From contig JAHBXQ010000010.1 in assembly GCA_019636345.1 (NCBI GenBank), positions 1 to 64,000 on the forward strand: a stretch of 64,000 nucleotides of DNA, read 5' to 3'. Source of the stretch: Pirellulales bacterium. Lineage in GTDB: Bacteria; Planctomycetota; Planctomycetia; Pirellulales; Lacipirellulaceae. This document shows, in pieces, positions 54,317 through 62,868 of the stretch. A program made the position numbers and the translations under genes. Below the pieces are notes generated by a model, which was not told the origin of the DNA, did no database searches, and was given only the letters and a program-made list of their open reading frames with translations. How positions within the stretch are numbered: position 1 is the stretch's first letter; each line of letters begins with the position of its first letter.

Positions 54317-55459
54317 ATGAACGACCCGCTCTCCCTTTCCGCTCGCCAGCGAACCGCGTTTCGCAAAAAGCTGCTGGCATGGTTCGCAGAGCACGCTCGC
54401 GATTTGCCGTGGCGGCGCTCGCGCGATCCGTATCGCGTGTGGCTCAGCGAGGTGATGCTGCAGCAGACGACCGTCGCGGCGGTGAAGCCGTACTTCGAAC
54501 GGTTCATCGCCGCGTTTCCGCAGGTTCAGGACCTGGCCGCGGCGGACGAACAACAGGTGCTGCGGATGTGGGAGGGGCTGGGGTACTATCGCCGGGCCCG
54601 GGGGCTGTTGGCCGCGGCGAAGAAGATCGTCGCCGAATTCGACGCGGCGTTTCCCCGCGACGTGCCGACGCTGATGACGCTGCCCGGCGTGGGGCGCTAC
54701 ACGGCCGGAGCCGTCGCGTCGATCGCGTTTGACGCCAAGGCCCCGATCGTCGAGGCGAACACGATCCGTGTATTAAGCCGGCTCGTCGGCTATCGCGAGG
54801 ACCCCTTGCGCACCGCGGGGCAGAAGCTGCTGTGGCGCGTCGCCGAGGATCTGCTTCCCGACAGCGACGTCGCCCGGTTCAATCAAGCGATGATGGAACT
54901 GGGCTCGCTCGTCTGCACGCCCCAGGCGCCGAAGTGCCGCGCGTGCCCCGTCGCGACGTACTGCGCGGCGAACCGCCTGAGTTTGCAGGATCAAATTCCC
55001 GCGGCGACGCGCAGATTGGAGTTCACCGCCGTCCGCGAGGCGGCGGTCGTCGTTCGCTCCAACGGCAGCGTGCTCATGCGCCAATGTCCTGCGGGCGAAC
55101 GGTGGGAGGGCCTGTGGGATTTCCCGCGGTTTCCGATCGACGCCGAGGGGCCGCTGTTCGTCGCCGAGGAGTTGGCGAAAAAAGTGCGCGAACAGACCGG
55201 CGTCGCCGTTGCGGCGGGGCCGCTGGTGAAGACGCTCAAGCACGGCGTGACGCGCTATCGGATCACGCTGGAATGCTACGAAGCGACTCGATCCGGGGGC
55301 CGGGTGCGCTCGACCGCGGAACGCCCCGTACGCTGGACGCCGCTGGCGGAACTCGCCGATCTGCCGCTGAGCGTCACCGGCCGCAAGCTGGCGGCGTTCG
55401 TTGCCGAGAAGGTCTCGCGCAGCGGCGCCGAGGGACCGGAGAAGAAACGCCGAGTTTGA
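54317..55459 (+). CDS. mutY: A/G-specific adenine DNA glycosylase
   Basis: This 380-residue protein removes adenine opposite 8-oxoguanine. The HhH-GPD core has WLSEVMLQQTTVAAV with the catalytic Glu, LPGVGRYTAGAVAS, and the [4Fe-4S] loop C-T-P-Q-A-P-K-C-R-A-C-P-V-A-T-Y-C. The usual catalytic Asp of the LDGN motif is replaced by Glu in IVEANTIRVL. The C-terminal NUDIX-like domain (about 240-370) recognises oxoG. It lies downstream of vsr on the same strand, about 100 bases away. Confidence 0.92.
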   Translation: MNDPLSLSARQRTAFRKKLLAWFAEHARDLPWRRSRDPYRVWLSEVMLQQTTVAAVKPYFERFIAAFPQVQDLAAADEQQVLRMWEGLGYYRRARGLLAAAKKIVAEFDAAFPRDVPTLMTLPGVGRYTAGAVASIAFDAKAPIVEANTIRVLSRLVGYREDPLRTAGQKLLWRVAEDLLPDSDVARFNQAMMELGSLVCTPQAPKCRACPVATYCAANRLSLQDQIPAATRRLEFTAVREAAVVVRSNGSVLMRQCPAGERWEGLWDFPRFPIDAEGPLFVAEELAKKVREQTGVAVAAGPLVKTLKHGVTRYRITLECYEATRSGGRVRSTAERPVRWTPLAELADLPLSVTGRKLAAFVAEKVSRSGAEGPEKKRRV

Positions 55460-55528
55460 GTTCGATCATGCCGGCGTACTCGATCCCACATCCTCGCCGA
55501 TTGCTGCGCGAGGCGAAGGCGGCGAAGT

Positions 55529-56680
55529 TCAATACGCCACGTCGACCCACCGCCGCTCGCGGCTGCTGGCGAGCATGGCGTCGCAGATGGCGATCTCGTT
55601 GTGGCCGTCGACGAACGTCGCAAAGTCTCCCCCGGGGCGCGTCCCCGCGATGTGCCCGTACACGTTGCGGAACAGGTTCTTGGGGCCGTCGGGGTACGCC
55701 TCGTTGTGTCCGCCCGGGTAGTGGGCGTACTCGCGGACGCTTTCGTGCAGCAGGCTCGGATCCTTGAGCATGACCTGGTTCGGTCCGCTACGGCGGCCGA
55801 TCCATAGCTCGTTGGGCGTTTCCTGATCCCATGCCAGCGCGCACTCGGCGCCGTCGATCTCGAACGACAGCCGATTCTTCCGCCCCGCGGCGCATTGGTT
55901 CACCGTCATCACGCCGTGGGCGCCCGAGTCGAACTCCAGCAGCACCGACGCGTAATCCTCGGTGTGAATCGGCACGTCCTCCAACTGCTCGGGCGTGAGA
56001 ACCTTGCCCGCGTATGTCTCGACCTCGACCTTGGGCCGTTTCCGCACTGGGTGAATCGTCACCAGATCGGCCATGACGCGAACGATCTTCAGCCCCGTGA
56101 CGAACTGCACGAGATCGCACCAGTGGCTGCCGATATCGGCGATCGCGCGGCTGTCGCCCGACATCTCCGGCACGAGCCGCCAGTTCCAGTCGGTTTCCTG
56201 GTGGAGCCAGTCTTGCAGGTAGCTGCCGTGGATCGCCAGCACCCGGCCCACTTCGCCGGTGGTTTGGCACATCGCCCGGGCCTGCTGCACCAGCGGCATA
56301 TAGCGGTAATTGAAGTCGATCGCGTTCACGACGCCGGCCGCTTCGGCGAGCCGCACCAGCTCGCGCGATTCGTCGCTGTTCATCGCCAGCGGTTTCTCGC
56401 TCACCACATGCTTGCCCGCGGCGAGAATGTCGCGATTGACCTCGAAATGAAGGTGGTTGGGCGTGCAGTTGTGAACGACCTGAATGGCGGGGTCGGCGAG
56501 CAACGCTTTGTAATCGCCGTACGCCTTGGGGATGTTCAACTCGTGCGCCTTGCGCTCGGCAAGGTCTTGCCCCCGCTCGGCGACCGCCGCAACCTCGACG
56601 CATCCCAGCCGGCGCAGCGCCTCGACATGCGCGGGGCCGATGAAACCAGTGCCGATGACGCCAGCTTGGATGAGGGGCAT
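55529..56680 (-). CDS. Gfo/Idh/MocA family oxidoreductase
   Basis: This 383-residue NAD(P)-dependent sugar/inositol-type dehydrogenase has the Rossmann motif GVIGTGFIGPAHVEAL and the catalytic E-K-P-L of HVVSEKPLAMNS. The C-terminal beta-sheet domain includes DIGSHWCDLVQFVTG. No signal peptide. The substrate is not predictable. The paralogue at 57679-58842 is on the same strand. Confidence 0.92.
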   Translation of the reverse strand: MPLIQAGVIGTGFIGPAHVEALRRLGCVEVAAVAERGQDLAERKAHELNIPKAYGDYKALLADPAIQVVHNCTPNHLHFEVNRDILAAGKHVVSEKPLAMNSDESRELVRLAEAAGVVNAIDFNYRYMPLVQQARAMCQTTGEVGRVLAIHGSYLQDWLHQETDWNWRLVPEMSGDSRAIADIGSHWCDLVQFVTGLKIVRVMADLVTIHPVRKRPKVEVETYAGKVLTPEQLEDVPIHTEDYASVLLEFDSGAHGVMTVNQCAAGRKNRLSFEIDGAECALAWDQETPNELWIGRRSGPNQVMLKDPSLLHESVREYAHYPGGHNEAYPDGPKNLFRNVYGHIAGTRPGGDFATFVDGHNEIAICDAMLASSRERRWVDVAY

Positions 56681-56849
56681 GAGCGGGGGAAGAAGTCGGA
56701 GGATAGGGGCAAAAAAGTACGACGACGAAATAGCCAATTGTCCGTGGCCTGCGCCGAGTTGCAAGGAGCGCCCGCGGGGCGGTCGTCCGCTTGAGAGAAG
56801 CAAAAAGCCGCGGCCTCCCTCAGGTCGCTGGCAGCGACGCGGCTGGCGT

Positions 56850-57542
56850 TTAATCCCGTGGCCGGTGGTGCAGGTCGTACTTCCACCGCCCCAGCCGATC
56901 CCGCTCGCGGGTCAAACGGAACTCGCGCTCGAACACGGGCGAATACGCCCAGCCGTCGACGAGCGGGGCCCCTTGATAACCGCCGTCGGCCCGCACCAGC
57001 AATTGAAAGTCGATCGCCTCGCCGCGGGCGTCGATCAGCCAGTATTCGCGAATACCGGCCTTGTGATAGGCTGCGCGAAGGTGCTTTGTGTCTTTCTCGA
57101 CGGACGAATCGCTGACGATCTCGCAAACCCAATCGGGGGCGCCGACGAGTTCCATGTAGCGATCGTCGTTGACGCTCCCCGCCGGAGGCGCAAGGGCTCC
57201 AGACTCCAATGTCTCCCAAGTTGCAAACAATGCGTCGGGTTCGTTGGATACGCCTGCCGTCGCGTTGGTGATCAATCCGCCGTCGGGATAATACCGGCCC
57301 CGGTCAAATTGCCGTACCAGCGGTCCTAATGTCGAATTCAGGGACTCCTTGATCGCCACATGCAAGTCGTAACGCTCCGGGCTCATGTCAATAATTACTC
57401 TTCCGTTGACGAACGTGACTCGTCCTCTCTCGGGAAAATCGTCGGAGTACACCCAGGCCCGATAGTCGTCGAGCGTCATTTTCGTCGCGGGAACGACGAT
57501 GACCGGCGGGGCGTGCAAGTTGGCGAGATCGACGGAAGCCAT
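56850..57542 (-). CDS. Uma2-family (DUF820) endonuclease-like protein
   Basis: This 230-residue protein has a restriction-endonuclease-like fold: NATAGVSNEPDALFATWE (PD), then APDWVCEIVSDSSVEKDTKHLRAAYHKAGIREYWLID (E-x-V/S and YW-x-D). Uma2 proteins are abundant in planctomycetes and cyanobacteria, with function unproven. It starts at MASVDLANLHAPP; the longer frame upstream has no support. Confidence 0.88.
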   Translation of the reverse strand: MASVDLANLHAPPVIVVPATKMTLDDYRAWVYSDDFPERGRVTFVNGRVIIDMSPERYDLHVAIKESLNSTLGPLVRQFDRGRYYPDGGLITNATAGVSNEPDALFATWETLESGALAPPAGSVNDDRYMELVGAPDWVCEIVSDSSVEKDTKHLRAAYHKAGIREYWLIDARGEAIDFQLLVRADGGYQGAPLVDGWAYSPVFEREFRLTRERDRLGRWKYDLHHRPRD

Positions 57543-57606
57543 GATTGCAGTATAACCGATGAGGAGAATCCAGGAGCACAATCTCATTCGACTCGGCACG
57601 ATTGCA

Positions 57607-57674
57607 GCGAGCGGCGGGGGGCGTAAGCATCCTGTTTAAGCGACACAACAGGGGGCTTACGCTCCCCCGCTCGC
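57607..57674. repeat. Long imperfect hairpin between two leftward genes
   Basis: The left arm GCGAGCGGCGGGGGGCGTAAGC pairs with the right arm GCTTACGCTCCCCCGCTCGC, with an inner CCTGTT/AACAGG. It lies just after the downstream Gfo/Idh stop codon. It has no T-run; it may be a terminator-like repeat or structured RNA. Confidence 0.6.
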
Positions 57675-57678
57675 CACG

Positions 57679-58842
57679 CTATTCAATTCTCTCCACGCTC
57701 GCCCATGCGCCGGTTTCGATCGACTTGTCGACCGCCTCGAGCACCGCGACGCATTTGGCCCCGGCGAGGAAGCAGGGACTGGCGCTTTTGTCGTTGGCGA
57801 TTGCTTGCACCAAGTCGGCCGCCGCGTTGGCGAACGTGTGGTCGTAACCCATCATATGCCCCGGCGGCCACCAAGCGCCGGCGTACGGATGGCACCCCTC
57901 GGTGGCGATGATTCGTCTGAATCCGCGGGCGTGCTCGGGGTCGCTCGTGCTGTAATACTCCAGCGTGTTGAGATCCTCGAAGCACCAGGCAAGCGTCCCC
58001 TTGCTGCCGTTGATCTCCCACCGGTTGAAGTTCTTCCGCCCCGGCGCCATGCGGGTCGCCTCGAAGCTGCCGATCGCCCCGCCGGCGAACTTGGCCAGAA
58101 ACAGCGACGCGTCGTCCACCGTCACCCGCTCGGTCCCTTCGCCGGCCGTTGCGGTAAGGCCCGAGGAAGTCCCCTCGGCGGGGCGTTCGGTGACGAAGGT
58201 CTTTTTCATGCCGACCGCCTCGGCAATGTCGCCGACCAGGTAGCGAGCGAGGTCGATCGAGTGGGCCCCCAGGTCGCCGTGGGCCCCGCTGCCGGCCGCA
58301 TCGGCACGCAGGCGCCAGTTCATCGGAAACTGGGGATCGACGAGCCAGTCCTGCAGGTAGGTGAACCGCGCGTGGCGAATCTCGCCAATCTCCCCCGCGG
58401 CGATCATCTGCTTGGCGAGCGACACCGCGGGCGTCTTGCGGTAATTGAAGTTGACCATGTGCTTCACCCCCGCGGCCCGCACGGCGGCAAGCATCTCGCG
58501 AGCCTCGGCCACGGTGAAGGTCAGCGGCTTTTCGCAGAAGACGTGCTTGCCCGCCTTCGCCGCCGCAACGGCGATCTCGCAGTGCGTGCTCCCCGGGGTC
58601 GAGATGTCGACGACGTCGACGTCGGGACGGGCGACGACCTCGCGCCAGTCGGTCGCCGAGTCCTCCCAACCCCACCGGTCGGCGAACTCGCCGACCGCGG
58701 CGGCGTCGCGACCGCAAACGACCTTCATCACCGGTTGGGCGGCGAGATCGAAAAACCGGCTCGCCGTCCGCCACGCCTGACTGTGGGCCCGGCCCATGAA
58801 CTTGTAACCGATCAGGGCGACATTCAACGTTTTCGCAGGCAT
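57679..58842 (-). CDS. Gfo/Idh/MocA family oxidoreductase
   Basis: This 387-residue NAD(P)-dependent dehydrogenase has NVALIGYKFMGRAHSQAW (Rossmann), HVFCEKPLTFTVAE with the E-K-P motif, and DLGAHSIDLARYLVGDI in the C-terminal domain. About 30% of visible blocks match the paralogue at 55529. The cytoplasmic enzyme's substrate is unknown. Confidence 0.92.
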   Translation of the reverse strand: MPAKTLNVALIGYKFMGRAHSQAWRTASRFFDLAAQPVMKVVCGRDAAAVGEFADRWGWEDSATDWREVVARPDVDVVDISTPGSTHCEIAVAAAKAGKHVFCEKPLTFTVAEAREMLAAVRAAGVKHMVNFNYRKTPAVSLAKQMIAAGEIGEIRHARFTYLQDWLVDPQFPMNWRLRADAAGSGAHGDLGAHSIDLARYLVGDIAEAVGMKKTFVTERPAEGTSSGLTATAGEGTERVTVDDASLFLAKFAGGAIGSFEATRMAPGRKNFNRWEINGSKGTLAWCFEDLNTLEYYSTSDPEHARGFRRIIATEGCHPYAGAWWPPGHMMGYDHTFANAAADLVQAIANDKSASPCFLAGAKCVAVLEAVDKSIETGAWASVERIE

Positions 58843-58949
58843 CGCGGGGCTCCGGCGGAATCGCTACGGGGGGACAATCGCGGCATCGTGCACGACAAGA
58901 GCGGCCCATTTTAGCGGTTCCCGCGGCCCCGTGCAGCGGGGCCGCCGGG

Positions 58950-59080
58950 GGTAGTAATGCCATTTGCGGCCGTGGAAGGGTGGCTGGGGTCGCAGCGCAG
59001 CGAAGCCCCCAGGGAATCCGCTGGGGGCTCACTTCGTTCGACCCCAGCCACCCATCAATTTGGCAAATGGCATCACTACC
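58950..59080. repeat. Palindromic dispersed repeat, copy C (near-complete palindrome)
   Basis: It starts GGTAGTAATGCCATTTGC and ends GCAAATGGCATCACTACC, inverted ends matching at 17 of 18 positions. Two inverted copies of GGTGGCTGGGGTCG...GAAGCCCCCAG (the second reading TGGGGGCTCACTTCGTTCGACCCCAGCCACC) fold into a hairpin of about 60-bp arms. Confidence 0.8.
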
Positions 59081-59435
59081 CCGCCGGGCCCTCCGTGCAA
59101 CGGCAATGTCCTTCAGTTTGAACCGCCAACGACGCCAACAGCCTCAAGGGGAGGTTCGGCTTCCGCGTCAATCGGCGTTTCTCCGCGGTTCGCTGGGGGA
59201 AGCATTTCGGGTGCTCGAACCCGGCAGGCGCCGCCCGAACTTCGCGCGGAATTTGCTCGGGCTTCACACGATCTCCATACGGCGGAGCTAAAACGTCGTC
59301 GCACCCGGAGGGGACATCCTGAGATCCGCCGGCCGGGGCCGAGTTCGTCGCGACGCGATGCCCGCCTCAGTGCCTTGACCACGTCGCGCGGCTCGGCCCC
59401 GGTTTTACTGCCAGCCAACAGGAGCTGCCACGCCC
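59081..59435. other. Intergenic, no gene seen
   Basis: These 355 bases follow the palindromic repeat. No frame with convincing composition or RBS was found before the small gene at 59436. Confidence 0.4.
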
Positions 59436-59654
59436 ATGCAACGACGTCTGCGGCCCGAGTACTTGCCGACGCCGCGGGAGATCGCCCGCCTGTGCGCCGT
59501 GATCCGCGATTCTTGGAGCCCCTCGGAACGTCGCCGACGGACCGTCGACCGCGATTTGCTCATCGCTCACGAGCCCGCCTGGATGCCGCCGACGATCGAC
59601 ACCGCCTCGTGCTTGGCTCGCGTGCGCCACGCGGCGCTGGAACACTCGGCGTAG
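59436..59654 (+). CDS. Small conserved-looking protein of unknown function
   Basis: This 72-residue product (MQRRLRPEYLPTPREIARLCAVIRDSWSPSERRRR...) resembles short planctomycete hypothetical proteins with the P-T-P-R-E-I-A/W-S-P-S-E-R-R pattern. A basic N-terminal half and an aromatic tail (EPAWMPP) are visible. Function unknown. Confidence 0.55.
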   Translation: MQRRLRPEYLPTPREIARLCAVIRDSWSPSERRRRTVDRDLLIAHEPAWMPPTIDTASCLARVRHAALEHSA

Positions 59655-59766
59655 GCGGATGCGCCGGCCCCGTCGGTTCTCAGGCTTTGAGCAAAGGGAC
59701 GGGCACGCAAATCGAAAGCGAAGAGATCGCCCCAGAGGCGACGTTCTGCGCACTTGCCTGTCTCCC

Positions 59767-60879
59767 TTAATCAACCCAACGCCTCATGCCCAACGTCTCG
59801 TACCCTGCGGCGAACTGATCCGCCAGTCGCGCGGGGTCGAACGTCTCGGCCGCCCGTCGCCGGGCCTCGTCGCCGAGTTGCTCGCGCAGTGTTTCGCTCT
59901 GAAACAAATCGTCCGTCGCTCGGGCGACCTCGGCTCGATTTCCCAGCCTCACGATCTTCGCCGCGGTTTGGTCGGGGCCCAGGGCCTCGCGGTGGGGGGG
60001 GGCGGCGGACGCGACGATCGGCAATCCCGCGAGCATCGCCTGCACCATCCCCGCGGGCGCTACGGCCGCCGGGCCAAGCTGCCAGTACGCCTCCGCAGAG
60101 GCCAGCGCTTGAGCCAGGGCTTCGGGCCGTTCGTCGACGACGACGCACCCCGGTTCGCTCACCTGATCGGCGTAGCGCCGCAGGTGTTCCGCGGCGGGAC
60201 CCGTACCGGCGATCACCAGCCGCGCCGCGGGGTGAAGCACGCGCACCAACTCGTAACACCAGATCGCATCGTCGAACCGAGCCCACGGGTGCAGGTCTCC
60301 CGCGGTCGCGAGGACGCGCGCTTCCGCGGGAAATCGCCACGTCGCCAGCAGCTCGCCCCGCTCCCCGACGGGTTGTTGCAGCGGCGCGACGGGCGTCGGG
60401 ACGATCGCGATCTCCGTCCGTTCGACGCCGCAGCTTGCCAGCCAGTTTCGCGTCGCTTCGTCCGCGGCAAACCACCGTTGCACCTGCCCCAGTACCGCCT
60501 TGACCAAGGTCGCTCCCCAGGGCGGCAGCGAATCGCGCATGTCGCACGACGTCGCCAGCGGCACGAGCGGCGAGCGGGGTCGCGTGAGCGTCGCCGCCAT
60601 GAGCGCGGAGATCCCCCAGGCGTGGATCGCCTGCGGCTCGGACCGTCGCAGCAATCGGGCAAGCCGCCCGAGCATGATGGGATCGACATGGCTGCGTCCC
60701 GCGAGCGACGTCGTCGGGACCCCCTGCCGCCGCAGCGCGACGCCGCACGCCGGCTCGCACCCCAGCGGGACGAGCGACGTCCTCCACCGCGCCGCGGGAA
60801 GTTGCCGAGCCAGCTCGCCGACCCCGGCCGCCGCGTCCTCGCGATCGCACACATGCAGCACATGAACGGGGGAGACCAT
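59767..60879 (-). CDS. Glycosyltransferase, GT4-like
   Basis: This 370-residue GT-B protein has an N-terminal acceptor domain (VHVLHVCDREDAAAGVGELARQL) and a C-terminal nucleotide-sugar domain with ARLVIAGTGPAAEHLRRYA and the E-x7-E-like segment GMVQAMLAGLPIVASAAPPHREAL. It is probably involved in envelope glycan or capsule synthesis. ATG 60882 and 60879 are alternative starts. Confidence 0.82.
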   Translation of the reverse strand: MVSPVHVLHVCDREDAAAGVGELARQLPAARWRTSLVPLGCEPACGVALRRQGVPTTSLAGRSHVDPIMLGRLARLLRRSEPQAIHAWGISALMAATLTRPRSPLVPLATSCDMRDSLPPWGATLVKAVLGQVQRWFAADEATRNWLASCGVERTEIAIVPTPVAPLQQPVGERGELLATWRFPAEARVLATAGDLHPWARFDDAIWCYELVRVLHPAARLVIAGTGPAAEHLRRYADQVSEPGCVVVDERPEALAQALASAEAYWQLGPAAVAPAGMVQAMLAGLPIVASAAPPHREALGPDQTAAKIVRLGNRAEVARATDDLFQSETLREQLGDEARRRAAETFDPARLADQFAAGYETLGMRRWVD

Positions 60880-61161
60880 CAAACGCTAACTCCGAATCGC
60901 AATGGCAAATTCAAGTCGACCATTCCTTGTTGAGCTGGTTGCCCCGAAATGCAGAATTCAAACCCGGAGACACGGCGTGCACGGAAAGTTGTTCCACGGC
61001 TCCCGACGACCGGCGCCTGCGACAATCCTCGTGGAGACGCCGACTCGTCGATTCTCGGCGACCTCCGTGTTTTTTGTGAGATCTTCGCTTCCGGAGGCCA
61101 TCGTTGCCCGGGCCGTCTCGCGGGGGCTGACGGGCTCCCGCGGCGACGGTAGTCTGTCGGG

Positions 61162-61926
61162 ATGAACTCCGCAACCGGCGCCTGGACGACGCTCACCCTG
61201 GACGGGCGTCCGTGCCATGCCTACCAGCCCCCCGCTCCCTCGCCGCACGGGTATGCGGTGCTCTACCTGCACGGCGAGCATGTGACGTCGCTGGCGGAAT
61301 TCCCGGCGTTTGGGCGGCTGTTCGACCAGTTCGGACTGCGCTGCCTCTGCCCAGTGGCCGAGCGCAGTTGGTGGAGCGACCGCCTTTGCCCGGATTTCGA
61401 CCCCGCGAAGTCGGCCGAACGGTACCTCCGCGAGGACATACTGGCCTGGCTTGCCGAGCACTGGGGCGTGAAGCCCCCGCAGATCGCCCTGTTGGGGACG
61501 GGCATGGGGGGGCAAGGGGCGTTGCGGCTTGCGTACAAGCATCCCAACACCTTCCCGGTCGTCGCGGCAATCGCCCCGGCGGTCGATTTCCATCGGCGGC
61601 TCGAAGCGGGCGACCCGACCCTCGTTCAGATGTACCGGGACGCCGAGGATGCCCGCCAAGACACGGCCACGCTTCACATCCACCCGCTCAACTGGCCCCG
61701 TCGACAGTGGTTTTGCTGCGACCCGGCGGACGACGCTTGGTACGACGGCGTCGACCGCTTGCGGATGAAGCTCTACTCGCTCGGCGTGCTGCACGCGTGC
61801 GATCTCGACACGTCCGCGGGCGGGCATTCTCCGAGCTACTTCGAGCACATGGCTCCCGCGGCCGTCGAGTTCCTGGTGCAATCACTGGAGAGCGAGCGAC
61901 TGAGAATGCAAACGTCTGCGGAATAG
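61162..61926 (+). CDS. Alpha/beta-hydrolase-fold esterase-like protein lacking the catalytic Ser
   Basis: This 254-residue protein resembles EsteraseD/S-formylglutathione-hydrolase-like folds: VLYLHGEHVTSLAEFPAF and LLGTGMGGQGALRLAYKHP at the nucleophile elbow, then an acid in CCDPADDAW and a His in SAGGHSPSYFEHM. The elbow is G-T-G-M-G instead of G-x-S-x-G, so the nucleophile is missing. Binding or structural function is more likely than hydrolysis, unless a substitute residue acts. Confidence 0.75.
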   Translation: MNSATGAWTTLTLDGRPCHAYQPPAPSPHGYAVLYLHGEHVTSLAEFPAFGRLFDQFGLRCLCPVAERSWWSDRLCPDFDPAKSAERYLREDILAWLAEHWGVKPPQIALLGTGMGGQGALRLAYKHPNTFPVVAAIAPAVDFHRRLEAGDPTLVQMYRDAEDARQDTATLHIHPLNWPRRQWFCCDPADDAWYDGVDRLRMKLYSLGVLHACDLDTSAGGHSPSYFEHMAPAAVEFLVQSLESERLRMQTSAE

Positions 61927-62465
61927 ACTCGTCGCAACACGCGCTCCGCCGCCGCAGAAACCGACATCCCAACTCCCCCGGACCAACGGTCGGCTTGTAA
62001 CGGTTGCACGGCCTCGGCAGCACGGAGGCGGGGTTGCGTTTTCTCGACGGGTCGTGGCGCCGGCGTCTCCTTTTTGCCGCATTGGATGCATGCAAAATCA
62101 CTATTAATGCGTCCATGTGCAGTTGTTGCGTCTCCTAGCTCACGCAGCACTCCTCCAGAGGGGGGCGAAACGCGAGCGAGTGATTTGACTTTGGTCATGG
62201 GCGGCATACGGTTTTTACGCCAAGGTCGACGGGCTTGTTGCGGTTTTCCGCGTGAGCGCGATTCTGCCTGGGCCGAGTCCTGGCGGCCGATCGACGACGA
62301 GGGAGGATGCGCGCACCTCCCCTCCTCGGAGTTGACGGCGCTCGAAGGGCGTCCGACCTGCCGCTGCCCGTCGTCCGCTTCCCTGCGGCGACGATTCACG
62401 ATTCGCGGAGTCCGACTGATCCTGACAGCCGTCCCGACAAATTGCCGCATCCCGAGGCGAGTGCC
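61927..62465. other. Intergenic region upstream of the HPt gene
   Basis: In these 539 bases, an AT-richer patch (GATGCATGCAAAATCACTATTAATG at about 62084-62108) could hold a promoter for the HPt/response-regulator pair. No gene is supported; apparent frames here are Arg/Pro-rich. Confidence 0.4.
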
Positions 62466-62813
62466 ATGAGCACGACCATGGTGGCCGATGCCCACGTGAT
62501 AGAGTTTGACGAGCTCTTGGATCGCTGTTTAGGCAATCTGGAACTCATGGAGCGGGCCATCGAGGCGTTCGTCGCCCAGTTTCCCGCCGAGCTCGATCAG
62601 GTGGAAGACGCGCTGGCCCGAGGCTGCAAGACCGAGGCGGCCGCCGTCGCTCATCGGATGAAAGGGTCCGCCTCGAACATTTCGGCGACTGCGCTGGTGA
62701 CGGAAATCGCGAATCTCGAAACGGCCTCGCTCCGCAGCAGCGGAGACTGTGCGACGCAATCGTGCTCGCGACTCCGCTCGGAATGGGAGCGACTGCTGCA
62801 AGCCATCGGTTGA
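62466..62813 (+). CDS. Histidine phosphotransfer (HPt) domain protein
   Basis: This 115-residue helical HPt module has the phospho-acceptor His in VAHRMKGSASNIS and the helix pairs typical of the fold. It starts at MSTTMVADAHVIEFDELLDR. It lies 55 bases before an HD-GYP response regulator, so it probably relays phosphate to it or to another receiver. The kinase is not in the window. Confidence 0.85.
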   Translation: MSTTMVADAHVIEFDELLDRCLGNLELMERAIEAFVAQFPAELDQVEDALARGCKTEAAAVAHRMKGSASNISATALVTEIANLETASLRSSGDCATQSCSRLRSEWERLLQAIG

Positions 62814-62868
62814 ACGAATCGCGGCCGTCGCCGCGCGTTTGACGACCGACCTCAACGAGACGCCCGTT

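Noticed and set aside
62074-62469. 131-residue rightward frame upstream of the HPt gene
   Set aside because: Arg/Pro/Ser-rich composition, no RBS, and no domain.
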